A DNA stretch of 64,000 nt from Epiperipatus broadwayi (GCA_028023455.1 JAQFVV010006238.1:8299349-8363348); one strand, 5' to 3'. Counted from the stretch's first letter, positions 11,891-24,270 are shown. Notes: generated by a model from the sequence alone, not told the origin. A program made the numbers and translations.

Positions 11891-13096
11891 GTTTAACGAA
11901 TTAAGATATTTGGTGCCATATTGAATCTTTGAAAAAAATGATTTGAGACCAATTTTCACAACTTCAGTATTTTATAATGTTAAAACAAAAAGATTTACAT
12001 TGATGGAAGCTAGAAAAACTAGAAGAAAAAAATAAGATTAAGAAAAGTGATGATTAGCATTTAAAGAGAATGGAATAAACAAAAAAATTTCACTATCTGA
12101 AAAAAATATTACTTTACTGTTTGTTCATAATTTCTAATTTATCATTAACTAAGTTTAAAATTACATTTTTATTAGTAATTTGTTTGTATTCCTTATAAAA
12201 TTCTCATTCAAACCATATATAATACTTATTAGCTGAGACAATCCATTTAGCTTCAGAACTTACAAAAGTAGAAGCATAAGAATTTTTAATTTTTCTCGCA
12301 CCTCAGAAGTTGAAAAATTTCAAGGCATCTGTAAGAAAAATGTTCTTCCTAATAAATGATAAAAAGAAATTAAAATTCTATCAGAATGTAAAAATAATGG
12401 AGGGGGGGGGGATATTACTTACATTGTAAATACAATAAAAAAGTCATTTGTCATATCATTTGAAATTCTAACTAAGATCATCATGGTATGCATCTATGTA
12501 AATTATAAAACTTCTGTATATGTATGCATCATGCAACTTCTGCTAAAAGTAATGAAAACTTGATAGCTTAATAAACAAGATGCACTACAGATTTTTGTTC
12601 TAAATTTCCCGTTATTTGCTCAAAACTATTTTAATTTTAGACATTTGATAAACCATCCCTATTAATAACATCAATATACAGAATAATCATTGCCAATACT
12701 GAAAACAAATTTAGAAATTTAGAATAAGAAAAAAATTCTTCTTTCAAGAGGCAGTCAAAGATTTTTAGCCAAGAAAATATGTAGGCATATAATTTCATTT
12801 ACTACTATATATATATATATTACTAAAACGTTTCTAATGCATATATTTGTAAAAAAAAATTGTTTATATTCTACCTCTTTCAAGATGTCTCCCAGATAAG
12901 GATACCTGTTTATATTATCTAATATAAATATGCAAAATATATTATTTCGTAATATTCATTATTATTCATAAAATATAAATCATTCCATATATTGTTTACC
13001 AATTGGCAAAAGTAATCAGAAAAAAGCTGTCACAAAATTCTAATAAAAAAGGTAATCAGGCAGTCATATGCCTCTCAAATGTAAAATGAAGTTAAT
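11891..13096. other. AT-rich stretch without recognised features
   Basis: Contains a G-run (12401-12410) and a short (TA)n. No gene or named repeat is recognised. Confidence 0.3.
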
Positions 13097-13247
13097 AAAA
13101 ACCAAGTTAGTAAAGCAAAACCTAATGAAAAACAAGTTAGTAAAACTAAAACTAATGAAAACCAAATTAGTATAACTAAAACTAATGAAAACCAAATTAG
13201 TAAAGCAAAAACTAATAAAAACCAAGTTAGTAAAAACAAAACTAATA
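13097..13247. repeat. 30-bp minisatellite, five units
   Basis: Five consecutive 30-31 bp units follow the pattern AAAACCAAGTTAGTAAAAC then AAAACTAAT(A/G), with a few substitutions per unit. Confidence 0.85.
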
Positions 13248-14055
13248 AAAATAGAATAAAAAAAAAACTACTGAATTATCAAAAAACAAATTGTCAGAAA
13301 GGAATAAATTGTAAATAGTCTTGGATCAGGGTGTTAACAATTCATCCATTATGATGGTAGCTAAAACCAAACAACAAAAAAAAAGCACAATAATAAAAAC
13401 AATATATTTCTTTATCTGTGTTATCTGTCAGTGTACAAAATTAGTTTATTAGGTTGAATTCACCTGAAAGATAAAGTCAAAAGTTTATCAAGAATTGAAT
13501 TGATATCTTACAAGTAATATTCCACGTAAAAAGTTATTGATCATGTTGCAAAACCATAAACAGAAAAATAAAATGCAAATATAACTTACCCATTAGAACT
13601 AGTCAAGTCTTATCCATCTTCTGAGCATAAGTAGAGGCATTGCTTTATATTTGGGATTATAAAAAGGCATTTGATTGTGTAAGTATTTCTTCAGTGATTA
13701 AAACATTGAATCATCAAGGTATAGACTCTGGATATTGTAATATTTTGAAGAATATTTATAAAAATGCAACAGAAACTATTAGATTACATAATAAAATTAA
13801 AAAGATTAACGTTGAGAAGGGTGTATGACAGGGTGACTCCATATCTCCAAAACTTTTTTACAGCAGTTTTGCAAGAAATATTTTGTGGATTAAAATGGGA
13901 AGCTAAAAAAATAAAAGTAAATGGAGATTATTTAAGTGATTTAGACTTTGCAGAAGTTGTAGGAATTTTTGCAAAAAATGCTTTAGAGCTTCAGAAATGT
14001 TGCCAGAGTTATCAGATGAAAGTAAGAAAGTAGTATTAAACATAAATGTTAAAAA

Positions 14056-14850
14056 TTTTTAAATCATCATGTCTGTTCTTAAGAGAGAAAATTAAGAAAA
14101 TATTACTATGTAAATTCACAATAATATGCAAGTGCTTTTGACGCTGATGTGTCCTTATCAAGACAGCTGCACTAAGGAACATACTCAATATAATATTTAA
14201 GAAAGGTGAAAATTCAAAATACATTAATAATAATTGATTCAGAATTTTACAATAGCTTGGTGAACTTCATTAAGTCTTAATAGGATATTGAATAATACAA
14301 AAGCTAAGACAGATAATGCTAATAAGAGAAGTGTTCATTATTTTATTAGTCGTCAGTGTTTCCAGGTTCTAGTGTTGTACATATTGGAAAAATGAAGAAT
14401 AATATGAAATAACTTTTAAATAGCATGATTATGTGTATAAAAAAGGCAACAGAGGATCAAAGGCTTTATTCAATGGTTTATTTACATCAAAGTGTATCTG
14501 CTCATATTTATATTCACCAATGGTTTAACATTTTAATGTTTGCGGCACCTGATAAGAAATGTAAAATTAAGGCATTATATTTAATTAAAAGATAACAATG
14601 TGCAATTAATGCTAAACAGACTAGTTTTCCAATTAGTTGTTCCTGGTCTTTACACTAGTTTTCTAAAATATTTTATTGATTATGTTTTTTTAGTATAGGT
14701 GCCTTGATAATGACATGTCAGTGTCAAAAACACTTATATTTTATTTGAATTTACATAGTATTATTTTTTAATTATCTCTGCTAAGAATCAATAGACATGT
14801 TGGTTTTAATATTTTTACAATGAGTAACAGAAGAAAATTAATTTATTGGG
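14056..14850. mobile_element. 795-bp inverted-repeat insertion with 13-bp target duplication
   Basis: TAAATGTTAAAAA occurs once in the uninterrupted RTE sequence (30701 region) but flanks this insert on both sides (14043-14055 and 14851-14863). The insert has ~100-bp imperfect inverted arms (about 14063-14162 and 14703-14808, sharing CATGTCT, ACTATGTAAATTC and TTATCAAG). Each arm contains a hammerhead-like hairpin. The middle is AT-rich non-coding DNA. A 13-bp duplication argues for retroposition rather than cut-and-paste transposition. The right 40 bp lie outside the arm. Confidence 0.75.
14703..14740 (+). ncRNA. Hammerhead-like hairpin in right arm of the insertion
   Basis: CTTGATAATGACATGTCAGT followed by GTCAAAAACACTT has the same order as the PLE 3' hairpins at 1.9 and 56.9 kb: a TGAT-A box, a GAC...GTC stem and an AAAA box in place of GAAA. 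The left arm has the same motif on the minus strand (about 14131-14162) with TTGATAAGGAC, GTC and AAAAGCACTT. Core positions are substituted, so activity is doubtful. Confidence 0.3.
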
Positions 14851-15479
14851 TAAATGTTAAAAAGATTAAAGTGATATTCAATGGATTTTCTCAAAATAAG
14901 AAATAAAGATTTATAACTACAAATATATTCATCAGATTATTACTAAAGATGGAAACAATGATTGAAATTAATCATAGAATTAAACTTAGTCGAAGTGCTT
15001 TTTAAAAATAACTTAATATTAAAAGGAAATATGCCTATGTGCTTGAAAAGGAAGGTTTTTAATAAGTGTGTTACTAGTTCTTATTTATGGATCTGAAATT
15101 GGACACTAAAGAGAAAATCAATACAGACTACTCAACAAAGTATGGAGATATGTATTTTAAAAGTTATAAGAAGGAATCAAAAATAAAATTCACAACTGAG
15201 CAAAAAAACAGGTGTTTCTGACATCATTGAAAAAATTAAGAGATTGAAGTGGAGTTGGGATGCACACATTGCTAGGAGAGATGATAATAGAGGGACAATT
15301 GAAATATTAAACTGGATTCCAAGAGATTCTAAAAGACCTAAAAAGAGTCCACATGTGAGATGGATGAATGAAATAAAGAAATATGCCAGGGTGGATGTCA
15401 AGAAGAAAAGATAGAGATAACAGAAGATGAATTGAACTTAGAAGACCTTCTCTCTGAACTGGATTAATAATGACTTAAA

Positions 15480-16420
15480 ATGATGATAATGATATGAATC
15501 ACTGATTCATTTTTCTATTTATTGGCTATTTTATATTTTTTCAACAGAAAACTTTTCTTTTTGAAATTCTTAAGTGCCATGAATAATTGTAGATTTGCAA
15601 TGTATTTTTTCTCTCCCATATATTTTTTTAAATGACTTCACATTAATCCATAGATGAGTAATTTACATGCATTTTAGTTGTATGCCAAAAGGCATAATAG
15701 CTTTGATCTAAAGTGTTTTTATGTCATGTAGGACTTTTTGGGGCCTGAGAAAATTATTTTCAGCCTCTGTAAAAGTCAACAATAAAAAATTTAGTGTTAT
15801 CACTACAGATTGTCCATCTCGTCTTTCCATTTCTGCAGTTAATCATATTTATTTCAACATTCTGCATAGAGCTTAAGGTTTGGGATGGCCTGAAAAAAAT
15901 TAATGATACTTCTACCATCTAGTTTATAATGACATTTAATATATCGCTAAAATAGTTACATTTTCTTATATTAATGGCATGATAATAGAATAATAAATAT
16001 TTATCAGAATATCCTAAACTCTTTAAATTATAATAATTGTATCAATATACTTTTTAATGCCCTCAGAATTAATATAATAAAATTTGGTGATATATTTATT
16101 TACTTATATACATTGTAAAGATAATAAATCATTAGATAGATATTGTAATGGAAAGGGTGTTTATCTGGTATGAAAATAGGTTGTCCAGGTTACTACAATG
16201 AGTGAGAATGTTTTTCATCCTTATACCTATATATACCACATACACTTTAATTTCATTCCTAGGAAAGGTGAGATTAAGACTCAACTAAATATTAAATATA
16301 TACTTAAACTCATCCCATCCATCCTGTCTTCCATTTCCAATATTTCCAAGTTTCAAATTTATAGAGAATCTGCAGAATCATTTAGTTCAAGGTATATTAA
16401 TATCACTGAAATATGGGTAG
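15480..16420. other. AT-rich stretch without recognised features
   Basis: No gene or structured repeat recognised. Confidence 0.3.
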
Positions 16421-16434
16421 GTATAAATATGTGA

Positions 16435-16658
16435 ATTTGTTTAATGGTAAATGTCAATCATCATCATCATCAACCATTATCAATCCACTGCAGGATGAAG
16501 GTCTCTCCAAGTTCAATCCATCTTTTCCTATCTTTAGCTTCTCTTCTCCACATCACCCCTGCACACTTTCTTATTTCATCCACCCATCTCACATGTGGTC
16601 TCTTTCTGGGTCTTTTACAATCTCTTGGAATCCAGTTTAAAATTTCAATTGTCCGTCT
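16435..16658 (-). mobile_element. RTE 3'-end fragment with 13-bp target duplication
   Basis: The minus strand encodes the end of the RTE ORF: ILNWIPRDCKRPRKRPHVRW, then DEIRKCAGVMWRREAKDRKRW, GETFILQWIDNG and a (GAT)n tail (16456-16470). It is a severely 5'-truncated copy of the 31.1-31.4 kb region. TATAAATATGTGA occurs at 16422-16434 and 16659-16671, a perfect 13-bp direct repeat bracketing the fragment. About 20 bp lie between the (GAT)n tail and the repeat. Confidence 0.85.
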
Positions 16659-16689
16659 TATAAATATGTGAGAAGATATGACCAATTGA

Positions 16690-19060
16690 AAAGTGAATTT
16701 AGAAAATTACAGCAAGACTTTTTAATTTAAACACTTGTATATATTCAACAACTATATTTATTGTGATAAATATTTTTTAATGAAGAAAATTTATAACAAA
16801 ATTATAAAACCTTTAATTTGACATCTAGGGTTACTATTCTTTGCTTATAATTGGTTTCAACTATTAATCCAAACACTTACTCCTCACGAATTAGTCATTT
16901 AATGTCCATAATAACATAAATGAAATTTATATTATGTTTATGATTATTTCAGTCATTTTCATTTATTATATTTCTATTTGGAAGTCATAATTTGTTTTAT
17001 TTTAATTAACTTGATATATTAGATTCCTATCTGTCATAATGGTAATATGGGATCCCTCTGTCATGTACTGTAGTCATGATATAGAAAAGGAAGACCATTT
17101 ATGACAGAAATAGTTTGTCAAGTATGCCAAAAACATTTAACATAACTATTAGTATAAACAAACAAACAAAAATATATGTGGTCCAATTCTACAAATGTTT
17201 GAACTAAATACATATTAGGTAAAATCTTAGCTTTTCCATTTGAAGATGATCGGATTTGAACACAAGCAAGTGCTCATCGTAAACTATATTTTATTTTACT
17301 TACATTAAAGGCAACAATATTTCTTTATTATATTATGTACTAACACTTATATTCTCTATTTGGAATCCATATTAAAGTAAAGATAAGAAAAAAAAAACAT
17401 TTATATCAAATATACAATTAAATAAAATTAATAACATCAACTTACATTTAGTTTTGAAGTTCATGAGGAAAAATGTCTTAGCAAATCATTCTGGTTATCC
17501 TTATTAATCCATTTCAGATATAGATGGTAAATTGTGAGTGTTCTAGAGCATCCATTATGTTACTTATTCTTTATAGCCTTGGAATTTCTACTTTAAAGGG
17601 GAGAGTTATTGGATCCATTTATTAAGAATCGACTTGATGTTTCATAGTGCAGATGTAAAGTGCTAGGTCAATTACATCCCAGTTCTGATAGTTATAGCTC
17701 CATGAGTGATGACTTTCTTTCCCTGATGTCACTTTTGAACTTAGCAATGCATATTTTTCTGTATCATTGTTTATATATTTCTTTAATGAATTATTTTGAG
17801 TTGATTAATAGCAATATTTCTTGTATTATGAGACATTCTCAGACTAGATACTTTGATCTATAACTTAGAATTATAGACACTTCAGAAATTCAAATGATCT
17901 GAATTTACTTTTGAAGATTTCAATTTCAAATTCCTCAGTTGGTTAACTTTAATTCTATATACTTGTTCTTGCTTTCTCAGACCTTCAGATATTCATTTTT
18001 AATATTATTTCAACTCAAAAGTGGCTGATGTTTCTATTCAAATTGAAATTTCAAATTCTCTACTTAAATTTTTGTAGTTATTCAGCAGATGGAAATTTTT
18101 ATCTCTCTTTGGAGAAGAAGCTCTTTATTGAAAAATAGCAACTTCATTATTATCATTTAAGTCCACCGTTGATGTCATTATTAATGAATGTTATTATACA
18201 TAATATGTTAATAACAATAACATTTTTAATTGATATTTCTTTACTTTAATATAAATTTTCATTTCTTGACTGCATTCATTTTATCCAATAATATTTACCA
18301 TGCTTTGTTATAGTGTGTTGGAGTTATATCTCACTTAACAAAATAATAATTATTAAAGGTTAGTTGTGTGTATGTATCTTATAATTTAATTGATATATAT
18401 ATATATATTTATTTATTTATACTATAATTAAGTTGGTGTTAAAATGTGTGTTGCAATTAATGGCTGGTCAATTATAGTGCTTTAATTTTTATTAATCTAA
18501 TCATTAAAAATAACGTTAATATCATGGGTCTTGGATTAGGTCACAAGGTGTGTAATTGGTATTGGAAGGATGTAAGTGGCACACGTAACAATATATTGAA
18601 CTAGTATTATTTATATATATATATATTCATTGTACTAAGCTTTATAAAAATATATGATAAATTTCTGTCACTTTTATTTTAAAAAAAATATTGTTTCAAT
18701 GGCATAATAATAACAAGATACATGGATTAATACAGAATAAATGGATATGAGTTAGTGTTACCCGATAAATAAAACGTTTATATATATATATCATTAAAAA
18801 ACAGTCAACATTTAGATAATTCCAATATCAATAGCAATTAACAATTTCAAACTGTTGTCAAGGCAACCTCTTTTTAACTCTTCACCATATGCCAAAGTCA
18901 TTAGTGTAATGCATATTATTATCACTTTCATTATTTTTGTGTGGATATTTTTAACAGTGTTTTATCTATACTTGTATTATGGAAAGGGATAAAGTATTCT
19001 CCATTAATTCTCGATATTCACACTAACATACATGCATATCATACTTTTTCTTAAATCTAT
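16690..19060. other. AT-rich stretch without recognised genes
   Basis: Short (TA)n tracts occur near 18390, 18610 and 18780. An open frame of 67 codons at 17660-17863 shows no domain and is probably chance. Confidence 0.3.
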
Positions 19061-19250
19061 TTTCAATTATTATTAATCCACTTCAGAATAAATGCCTTTC
19101 TAAGTTTAATCCAGATTTTCTAATCTATAGCTGTTCTTTTTTATATCACACCAACATACTTTTTTATTTCATTCATCTTATTCACATATTGTCTCTTTCT
19201 AAGACTTTTACAATCTCTTGGGATCTATTTAAGACTTTAAATGTATGTCT
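19061..19250 (-). mobile_element. RTE 3'-end fragment, degraded
   Basis: The minus strand is alignable to the last ~170 bp of the RTE at 31.2-31.4 kb: the CCACTTCAGAATAAATGCC, TCTAAGTTTAATCC and CAATCTCTTGGGATC segments correspond one to one with the fragment at 16.45-16.64 kb. The reading frame is lost. Confidence 0.75.
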
Positions 19251-19294
19251 ATTATTTTCTAACAATATGTAAATTGAGATGAGTTTTAGTCTTG

Positions 19295-19336
<42 letters not shown>

Positions 19337-19699
19337 CATACTTCCAGTACTTTATATATATATATATATATATATTAAACTACTGGAAGTATTCTATTAC
19401 ATATTTGATTTGTTTGAATTGTTGTTGATAATTTTTACATAGAGAAAATTCTCAGGCATGTCAACTATTTATAGAAATCACTTTAAAATATATTTAGATA
19501 CATTTTATAATTGATTTAAATATTCATTTTTTCTAACATAAATATTTGAGATAAACCTCTATATTAATAAATGAGGTACAAGAACAAATGGTTGTTTTAT
19601 TTTTGTTAATTATTGTCTTGTGCTGGGTTAGAAAGTTTTTAAAATATTTATTATACATTGGTAATCTCAATTTTATATTAAAGAACTGGAAAAATTCTA

Positions 19700-20540
19700 T
19701 TATGCATATATATGAAATAGACCCAGTGCATATCCTTAGCTAAAAATTCAAATATAAAGTTCAAATCACTCCCTCTCCACAGCATTGGTTTTTTCAGCAA
19801 CTCTATCTTGTGAATAAAGTTAAAGATGACCAAGAAATAGCCTCTTGTTCTGTATGCTACAATGTTGTTAAATTTTGAAATATTTATTCAACAGTGATTT
19901 TAAATTGCTCATAAATAAACATATTTAATTTACATGTACAAGAAAATATTAATATATTACTCATTTTAAACATTAAGAAATAATTACAATGCATTATCGC
20001 TAACTGAAAATCAAATATAAAATATCAAATTACTCTCCCATACATTAAGTTTCTTTAGTTATATTCTCAGTATATAAATATAACAGTTTGAGTTTCAAGC
20101 AGCCAGTTCAAAATATAAATCTTGAACTGTATGTTGCGATGAGGTTAAATATTGAAATATGGATTTATTCAAATAAAGAGTATGAAATTGAAATTAGCAA
20201 TGATTTTAAATTGCTCAAAACAAACATATTTAATACATGAATACAAAAATACTAAACATTAGTCTGAAAAACCAACATAAAAATGTAAGTAATTCCAGTG
20301 CATATCACTAGCTAACAATTCAAATATACGATGTCAAACATCTCCTCCCACCCTCCCCAGATCACTGCTAATTTAAGTTTTACGCTGCTTGTTTGAATAA
20401 GTCTGTATTTAAATTTTTAATAACATTGCACTAGACAGTTCAAAATATTACCTCTTGGCCATCTGATTGGAATTCAGACTTTTATCCTTGCACACAAGAT
20501 AGCGCTGCTGAAAAAACCTTTGGGGTGAGGGAGTGATTTC
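19700..20540. repeat. Cluster of three related ~270-bp repeats (R5)
   Basis: Copies begin near 19703, 19992 and 20296, each with CAGTGCATATC or CAATGCATTATC, TAGCTAA and AATTCAAATATA. Copies one and two share a block ending TTTTAAATTGCTCA, and copy three is partly inverted: its right end (GCTGAAAAAACC...GGGAGTGATTTCAT, about 20508-20540) is the reverse complement of the start of copy one (CACTCCC...GGTTTTTTCAGC). No ORF or RNA motif seen. Confidence 0.65.
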
Positions 20541-20544
20541 ATAT

Positions 20545-21320
20545 TTTATATATATACACACACTGAATACATAAACATTTAATAGAAAATTACTTCAGTA
20601 GAGCCCAACTTGTAATGGATAGCATGTTCTCAGAATTTTTTTACAGCTGTGTAGACAGTAATTGCGCAACATTATTATAATGATCTAGAAATATAAGAAA
20701 TGCAGGGTTAAGGAGGTTTGTTTAAATCTTAGGTGTGTTATTATTCTGCTTGATTTAACTTCTGCATCTGATTACCAAGACTAAATACCAATTATCGTTA
20801 AACAAGTTAATTAGTGACTAGTCAGGAATAAAATTTAAATTATTCCTGGTTTTATTAAATCGAGTCTGAAATAATTCTTCCAGCAGTAAAGCATTGAAAT
20901 CTAGCACTCTAAATTATTTGTGTGTTTCTACGTTTTAAAATAGTTTATTGTTCTTATAAATAGAATTTTAATCAGAACTATATATTTGAGAGATGTAAAG
21001 GAGATTTAATGAACTTTTTTCTTCTTTTTTTTTTTTTACTATTTATTAAACTCTTTGTCAAACTAACTATAGTCATTACTAAAGAATATTATTAATCTAT
21101 GGTGAATTAATTTTTCAATAATTTGGGAGTATTTTGTATAGAATAAAAAGTCGGTCCACACCCAAAGCCTGAAGTTAAATTATGTTTGTTGAAATGTGCT
21201 TTTGTTATAAAATAAGTAAAGGAAAAACCACATAAACATAATTATATAATAAGATTTTGATTTAATTTAATACTTTATTCATTTATTTACGAATCAAATT
21301 TGGGAATGTGTGGGTATATA
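20545..21320. other. AT-rich stretch without recognised features
   Basis: No gene or named repeat recognised. Confidence 0.3.
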
Positions 21321-21324
21321 TATG

Positions 21325-21510
21325 TCACTATCACTACTTTCAACCATATCACTCCACTGCCGGATGAATGTCTCCTCAAGTTCTATTCTTTTCAACAAAC
21401 CATATATCCTCTTCTCTGCATTTATACCAGCATATTTTACTCCCATCCATCTTCTATAAAGGCTTTTTCAGAGATTGTGTTTATATGCTGGACTATTTCT
21501 ATCATCTAAT
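21325..21510 (-). mobile_element. RTE 3'-end fragment, strongly degraded
   Basis: CCACTGCCGGATGAATGTCT corresponds to CCACTGCAGGATGAAGGTCT in the 16.4 kb fragment, and CCTCAAGTTCTATTCTTTTC to its next block. The frame is lost, and the homology fades towards 21510 where an FB1 foldback arm begins. Confidence 0.65.
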
Positions 21511-21690
21511 ATAAGTATTGTTTGTCTTTAGAAAAATATCAAATTAACTTTATCTAAATATTTCAAATACATTCAACTATTAGTAATAACACACAGGTTA
21601 GTATATGCACAACATTTTGAGAGGGGTACTGATTTAGTATGTGCTCATGACCAATTTGAATTCTAAGAACTGCCCAAAATGCCTGATGAC
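21480..21690. repeat. FB1 foldback arm, partial
   Basis: Shares ATTTCTATCAT(C/G)TAATAT...TTTAGAAAAA, CAACTATTAGTAATAACACACA and GGTTAGTATATGCACAA with the copy at 22.44 kb. Its right part (GGTACTGATTTAGTATGTGCT) matches the right end of that copy (22830-22900), so an interior segment is missing here. Confidence 0.6.
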
Positions 21691-21949
21691 AACATCCAAG
21701 TGATAAATGACATTGATTATCAACATGTGGTCGCAAGAAATGGTGGTTACAAAATTGTAATTTTCATCAATAATTAAAAAAATAAAAATGCAATTTTCAT
21801 ACAGTTATACTTGATCTAATCATGTGATTAAAATATAGTCACATTTTACATCAATAATTCTAAAATTTAAAGCACAACTTTCATACTTTTATGCAATCAT
21901 GACCATTCATTCCAAAATCACAATTAATGACAACAAATACTTGGGGCAT

Positions 21950-22435
21950 ATTAGTGATACAAATGAAAACATAATGGATGAAATTAATCATAAAAATTAA
22001 ATTTCATGATGTCATTTGTCAATATATTTGAAAAGGAAGATTTTTAATAGATGTTTCTTATTAGCTCTTGCTTATGAGTCTAAGACTTGAACATTTAAAA
22101 GAAGGGTATCCAAAAACATCAATCATTGAACAAAGAAGGAAAAAATAAGTGAAAAATGAAAACATGAATGAGTAAACAAATTGCTACCATTGAAAGAATT
22201 AAGAGACTGAAAAATATGGTTTGAACATTTTAGATGTAATAGATTGGATAGTTAAAGTTGTAAACTGGATCCTAAGATATTGTAAAATACCTATAAACAG
22301 AATGAGAGATAGATAAATTAAGAATAGATGATATTAAAAAGATAGTTGAAGTCCTAAATTAAAATCTAGGAAACTGTAAAAGATCTCTAAAGTAAGTATT
22401 TTCCTGAAGATTTGTGGTGATGATGATTTAGCTGT
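21950..22435 (+). pseudogene. RTE C-terminal region, decayed
   Basis: Colinear with 30.82-31.38 kb: AAACATAATGGATGAAATTA corresponds to the sequence encoding GNIMEEIN, GAAAAGGAAGATTTTTAATA to LKRKVFNK, and AACTGGATCCTAAGATATTG to the LNWIPRDY region. It ends with GTGGTGATGATGATT, the RTE tail type. Stops interrupt every frame. Confidence 0.75.
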
Positions 22436-22439
22436 ATTT

Positions 22440-22900
22440 ATATGTTGGGCTATTTCTATCATGTAATATGAGTATTGAATGTCTTTAGAAAAATTTAATT
22501 TAATTTAAATATTTCAAATACCATTCAACTGTTAGTAATAGCATGCACGTTAGTATATGCACAATGTTTCAAGAAGTATTATTTTTCTCTCTTCTTCAGG
22601 TGTTGCTGGCCTGACCAGTGACAGTACTAGCATGGAAATTGAACCTGGACACTTCAATTCTTTGAGTATTGAATTTTAAGATAATGCTCAAACCAAATTT
22701 GAGGGTTTCCTTAAAATTCAATAAAATAATCTAAGGGTCCAGGAGGGGATTCCCAGGCTAATACTGTCACTGATTAGATCAGCTATAAATGAAGAAGAGG
22801 GAAGAATAATACCTCTTGAGGTACTGATTTAGTATGTTCTTATGGCCATTTTGAATTTTAAGAATTGCCCAAAATCCCTGATGACACATTATTCCTATAG
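22440..22900. repeat. FB1 foldback repeat with tRNA-like interior
   Basis: Two ~120-bp inverted arms (about 22572-22690 and 22705-22835) share TATTATT(T/C)TT(C/T)(C/T)CTCTTCTTCA, CAGTGACAGTA and TTGAATTTTAAG. Read on the minus strand each arm has a tRNA-like run with TGGTTTGAGCATTATCTTAA (A-box-like) and CAGGTTCAATTTCC (B-box-like), so the unit may derive from a tRNA-type SINE in inverted dimer form. Confidence 0.6.
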
Positions 22901-23084
22901 AAAATAAATAACTGAATATTAGCTATAACCAACTTATGGCAGTTTATGCCATATTTAATGCAATCAGACATTAATATTTAAATCTTATTAAAATCACAAT
23001 AAATTTCTTTTCCCATATGAATGGCCAATTTTCCATAAATTATGCTTATTAATGCAATTACACTATATATTTAATACATTGTTA

Positions 23085-23505
23085 CATGCTTAAACATTTA
23101 TTGCCTTAGTAAATATTACTTACATAATTACTGTGTGTTAAATAAATTTATACTTACAACTTTAAATTATCATAATAGATTTGTAACTATAAGATCTTTC
23201 CATTGACTCATAAATCGAAAGATTTCATGGGTACTAATGGGTAATAGAAATTATGGACATAATCAGTGAAGTATTAAATAGCTTCATGCTCTCAGTTCTA
23301 ACCGCTTCAGCTTCACCTATTTATAGAGAAAGTAGATTGAAGTAAAGAAGGGTTCCCCTCTTTTCTTCCAAAGAGTAAGATTGTGGTTAAGATCTGTAGA
23401 GGTCCCTACCTTCATATTTTCAAGCGCACATACTTAAAGATTTATTGCCTTAGTAAATATTACTTACATAATCAATGTGTGTTAAATAAATTTATAATTA
23501 AAACA
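23085..23505. repeat. Direct repeat pair (~80 bp) flanking 260 bp
   Basis: TTATTGCCTTAGTAAATATT and the following TACTTACATAAT...TGTGTGTTAAATAAATTTAT occur at about 23099-23155 and 23441-23495, nearly identical. The interval contains a GC-richer patch (23330-23420) with no recognised motif. Possibly a short element with long direct repeats. Confidence 0.6.
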
Positions 23506-23510
23506 TAATT

Positions 23511-23730
23511 CTGTAATAGTGATATTAGGGATTAAGCCAATGCACATGCACTTTAAAGATAAATTATAAATGAATACTCTCACTTTTCCAGACACAAGAT
23601 GTAGTCTTTTTGAAAAGATGGAATAAATCCACCTCTTCTATCTTGGGTCTGGAAAAGTGAGACTATTCATTTATAATTTATCTTTAAAGTGCATGTGCAT
23701 TGGCTTAATTGCTAATATCAATATTACAGT
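23511..23730. mobile_element. 220-bp hairpin MITE
   Basis: Inverted arms of about 85 bp run inward from CTGTAATA (23511) and its complement TATTACAG (ending 23729), through AAGCCAATGCACATGCACTT and TTTATAATTTATC to CTTTTCCAGAC. The arms are nearly identical. Half copies of one arm occur at about 24165-24270 and 38540-38645. No ORF. Confidence 0.8.
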
Positions 23731-24164
23731 ATAAAAACATAGCGCTATATAAAATAATATCTCAAAACATGATTATGTAATTTTTCTTTACTTCAAGTGT
23801 GTATTTGGAAAGAGAATTCATGAGCATAAACTATTATACACCGGGTCTCATTTTATGTGGATTTTTTAAATGCGATTTTGAAGTTATGTGGTTTTTCTTT
23901 TATGTGATAAAAATTATTAGATCAGAAGTTGAGCTCCGATAATATGCTATTAATTTAAATATTATAAATTTCATGCACTTACATATCATATTTAAAGCAA
24001 TAGCACATTATCGGAGTTCAACTTCCATCTAATAATTTCAATATTTTCTGCACTTTATTATAGTACTGTAATAGATTTTATGCAATAAAGAAGTTCATAA
24101 TTCATTTAAAATCAGAATTTTTCCATTTTATAAACACACATTAAATTTTACAAGATTATAATCT

Positions 24165-24270
24165 ATAATATTAGTAAACCAATAAGCTAATACACATGTG
24201 CTTTGCAGATGTCACTATATAAATGAATACTTTCACATTTTCAAACACAAGATAAAGTCTTTAAGAAAAT
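24165..24270 (+). repeat. Half copy of the 23.5 kb hairpin MITE
   Basis: CAATAAGCTAATACACATGT, TAAATGAATACTTTCACATT and AACACAAGATAAAGTCTTT parallel the left arm of the MITE at 23511-23600 with scattered substitutions. Confidence 0.65.

Larger units (their letters stand above)
13633..15475 (+). pseudogene. 5'-truncated RTE retrotransposon, split by an insertion
   Basis: The segment starts within the RT palm (13640-13828: WDYKKAFDCVSISSVIKTLN, equivalent to VDYEKAFDSINISSVIKALD in the 28.6 kb copy). It continues in another frame (13764-14033: GDYLSDLDFAEVVGIFAKNA), where the catalytic FADD has become FAEV. After a 795-bp insertion (14056-14850) the RT thumb and C-terminal tail resume, with LNWIPRDSKRPKKSPHVRWMNEIK-type sequence split over frames near 15310-15380, and end near 15480 at a TGATGATAATGA tail. 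Frameshifts and stops are numerous, so it is inactive. Confidence 0.85.

Noticed and set aside
15177-15401. 74-codon ORF with hydrophobic segments (and the similar one at 16413-16671)
   Set aside because: Antisense of the RTE C-terminal tail; apparent membrane segments are an artefact.
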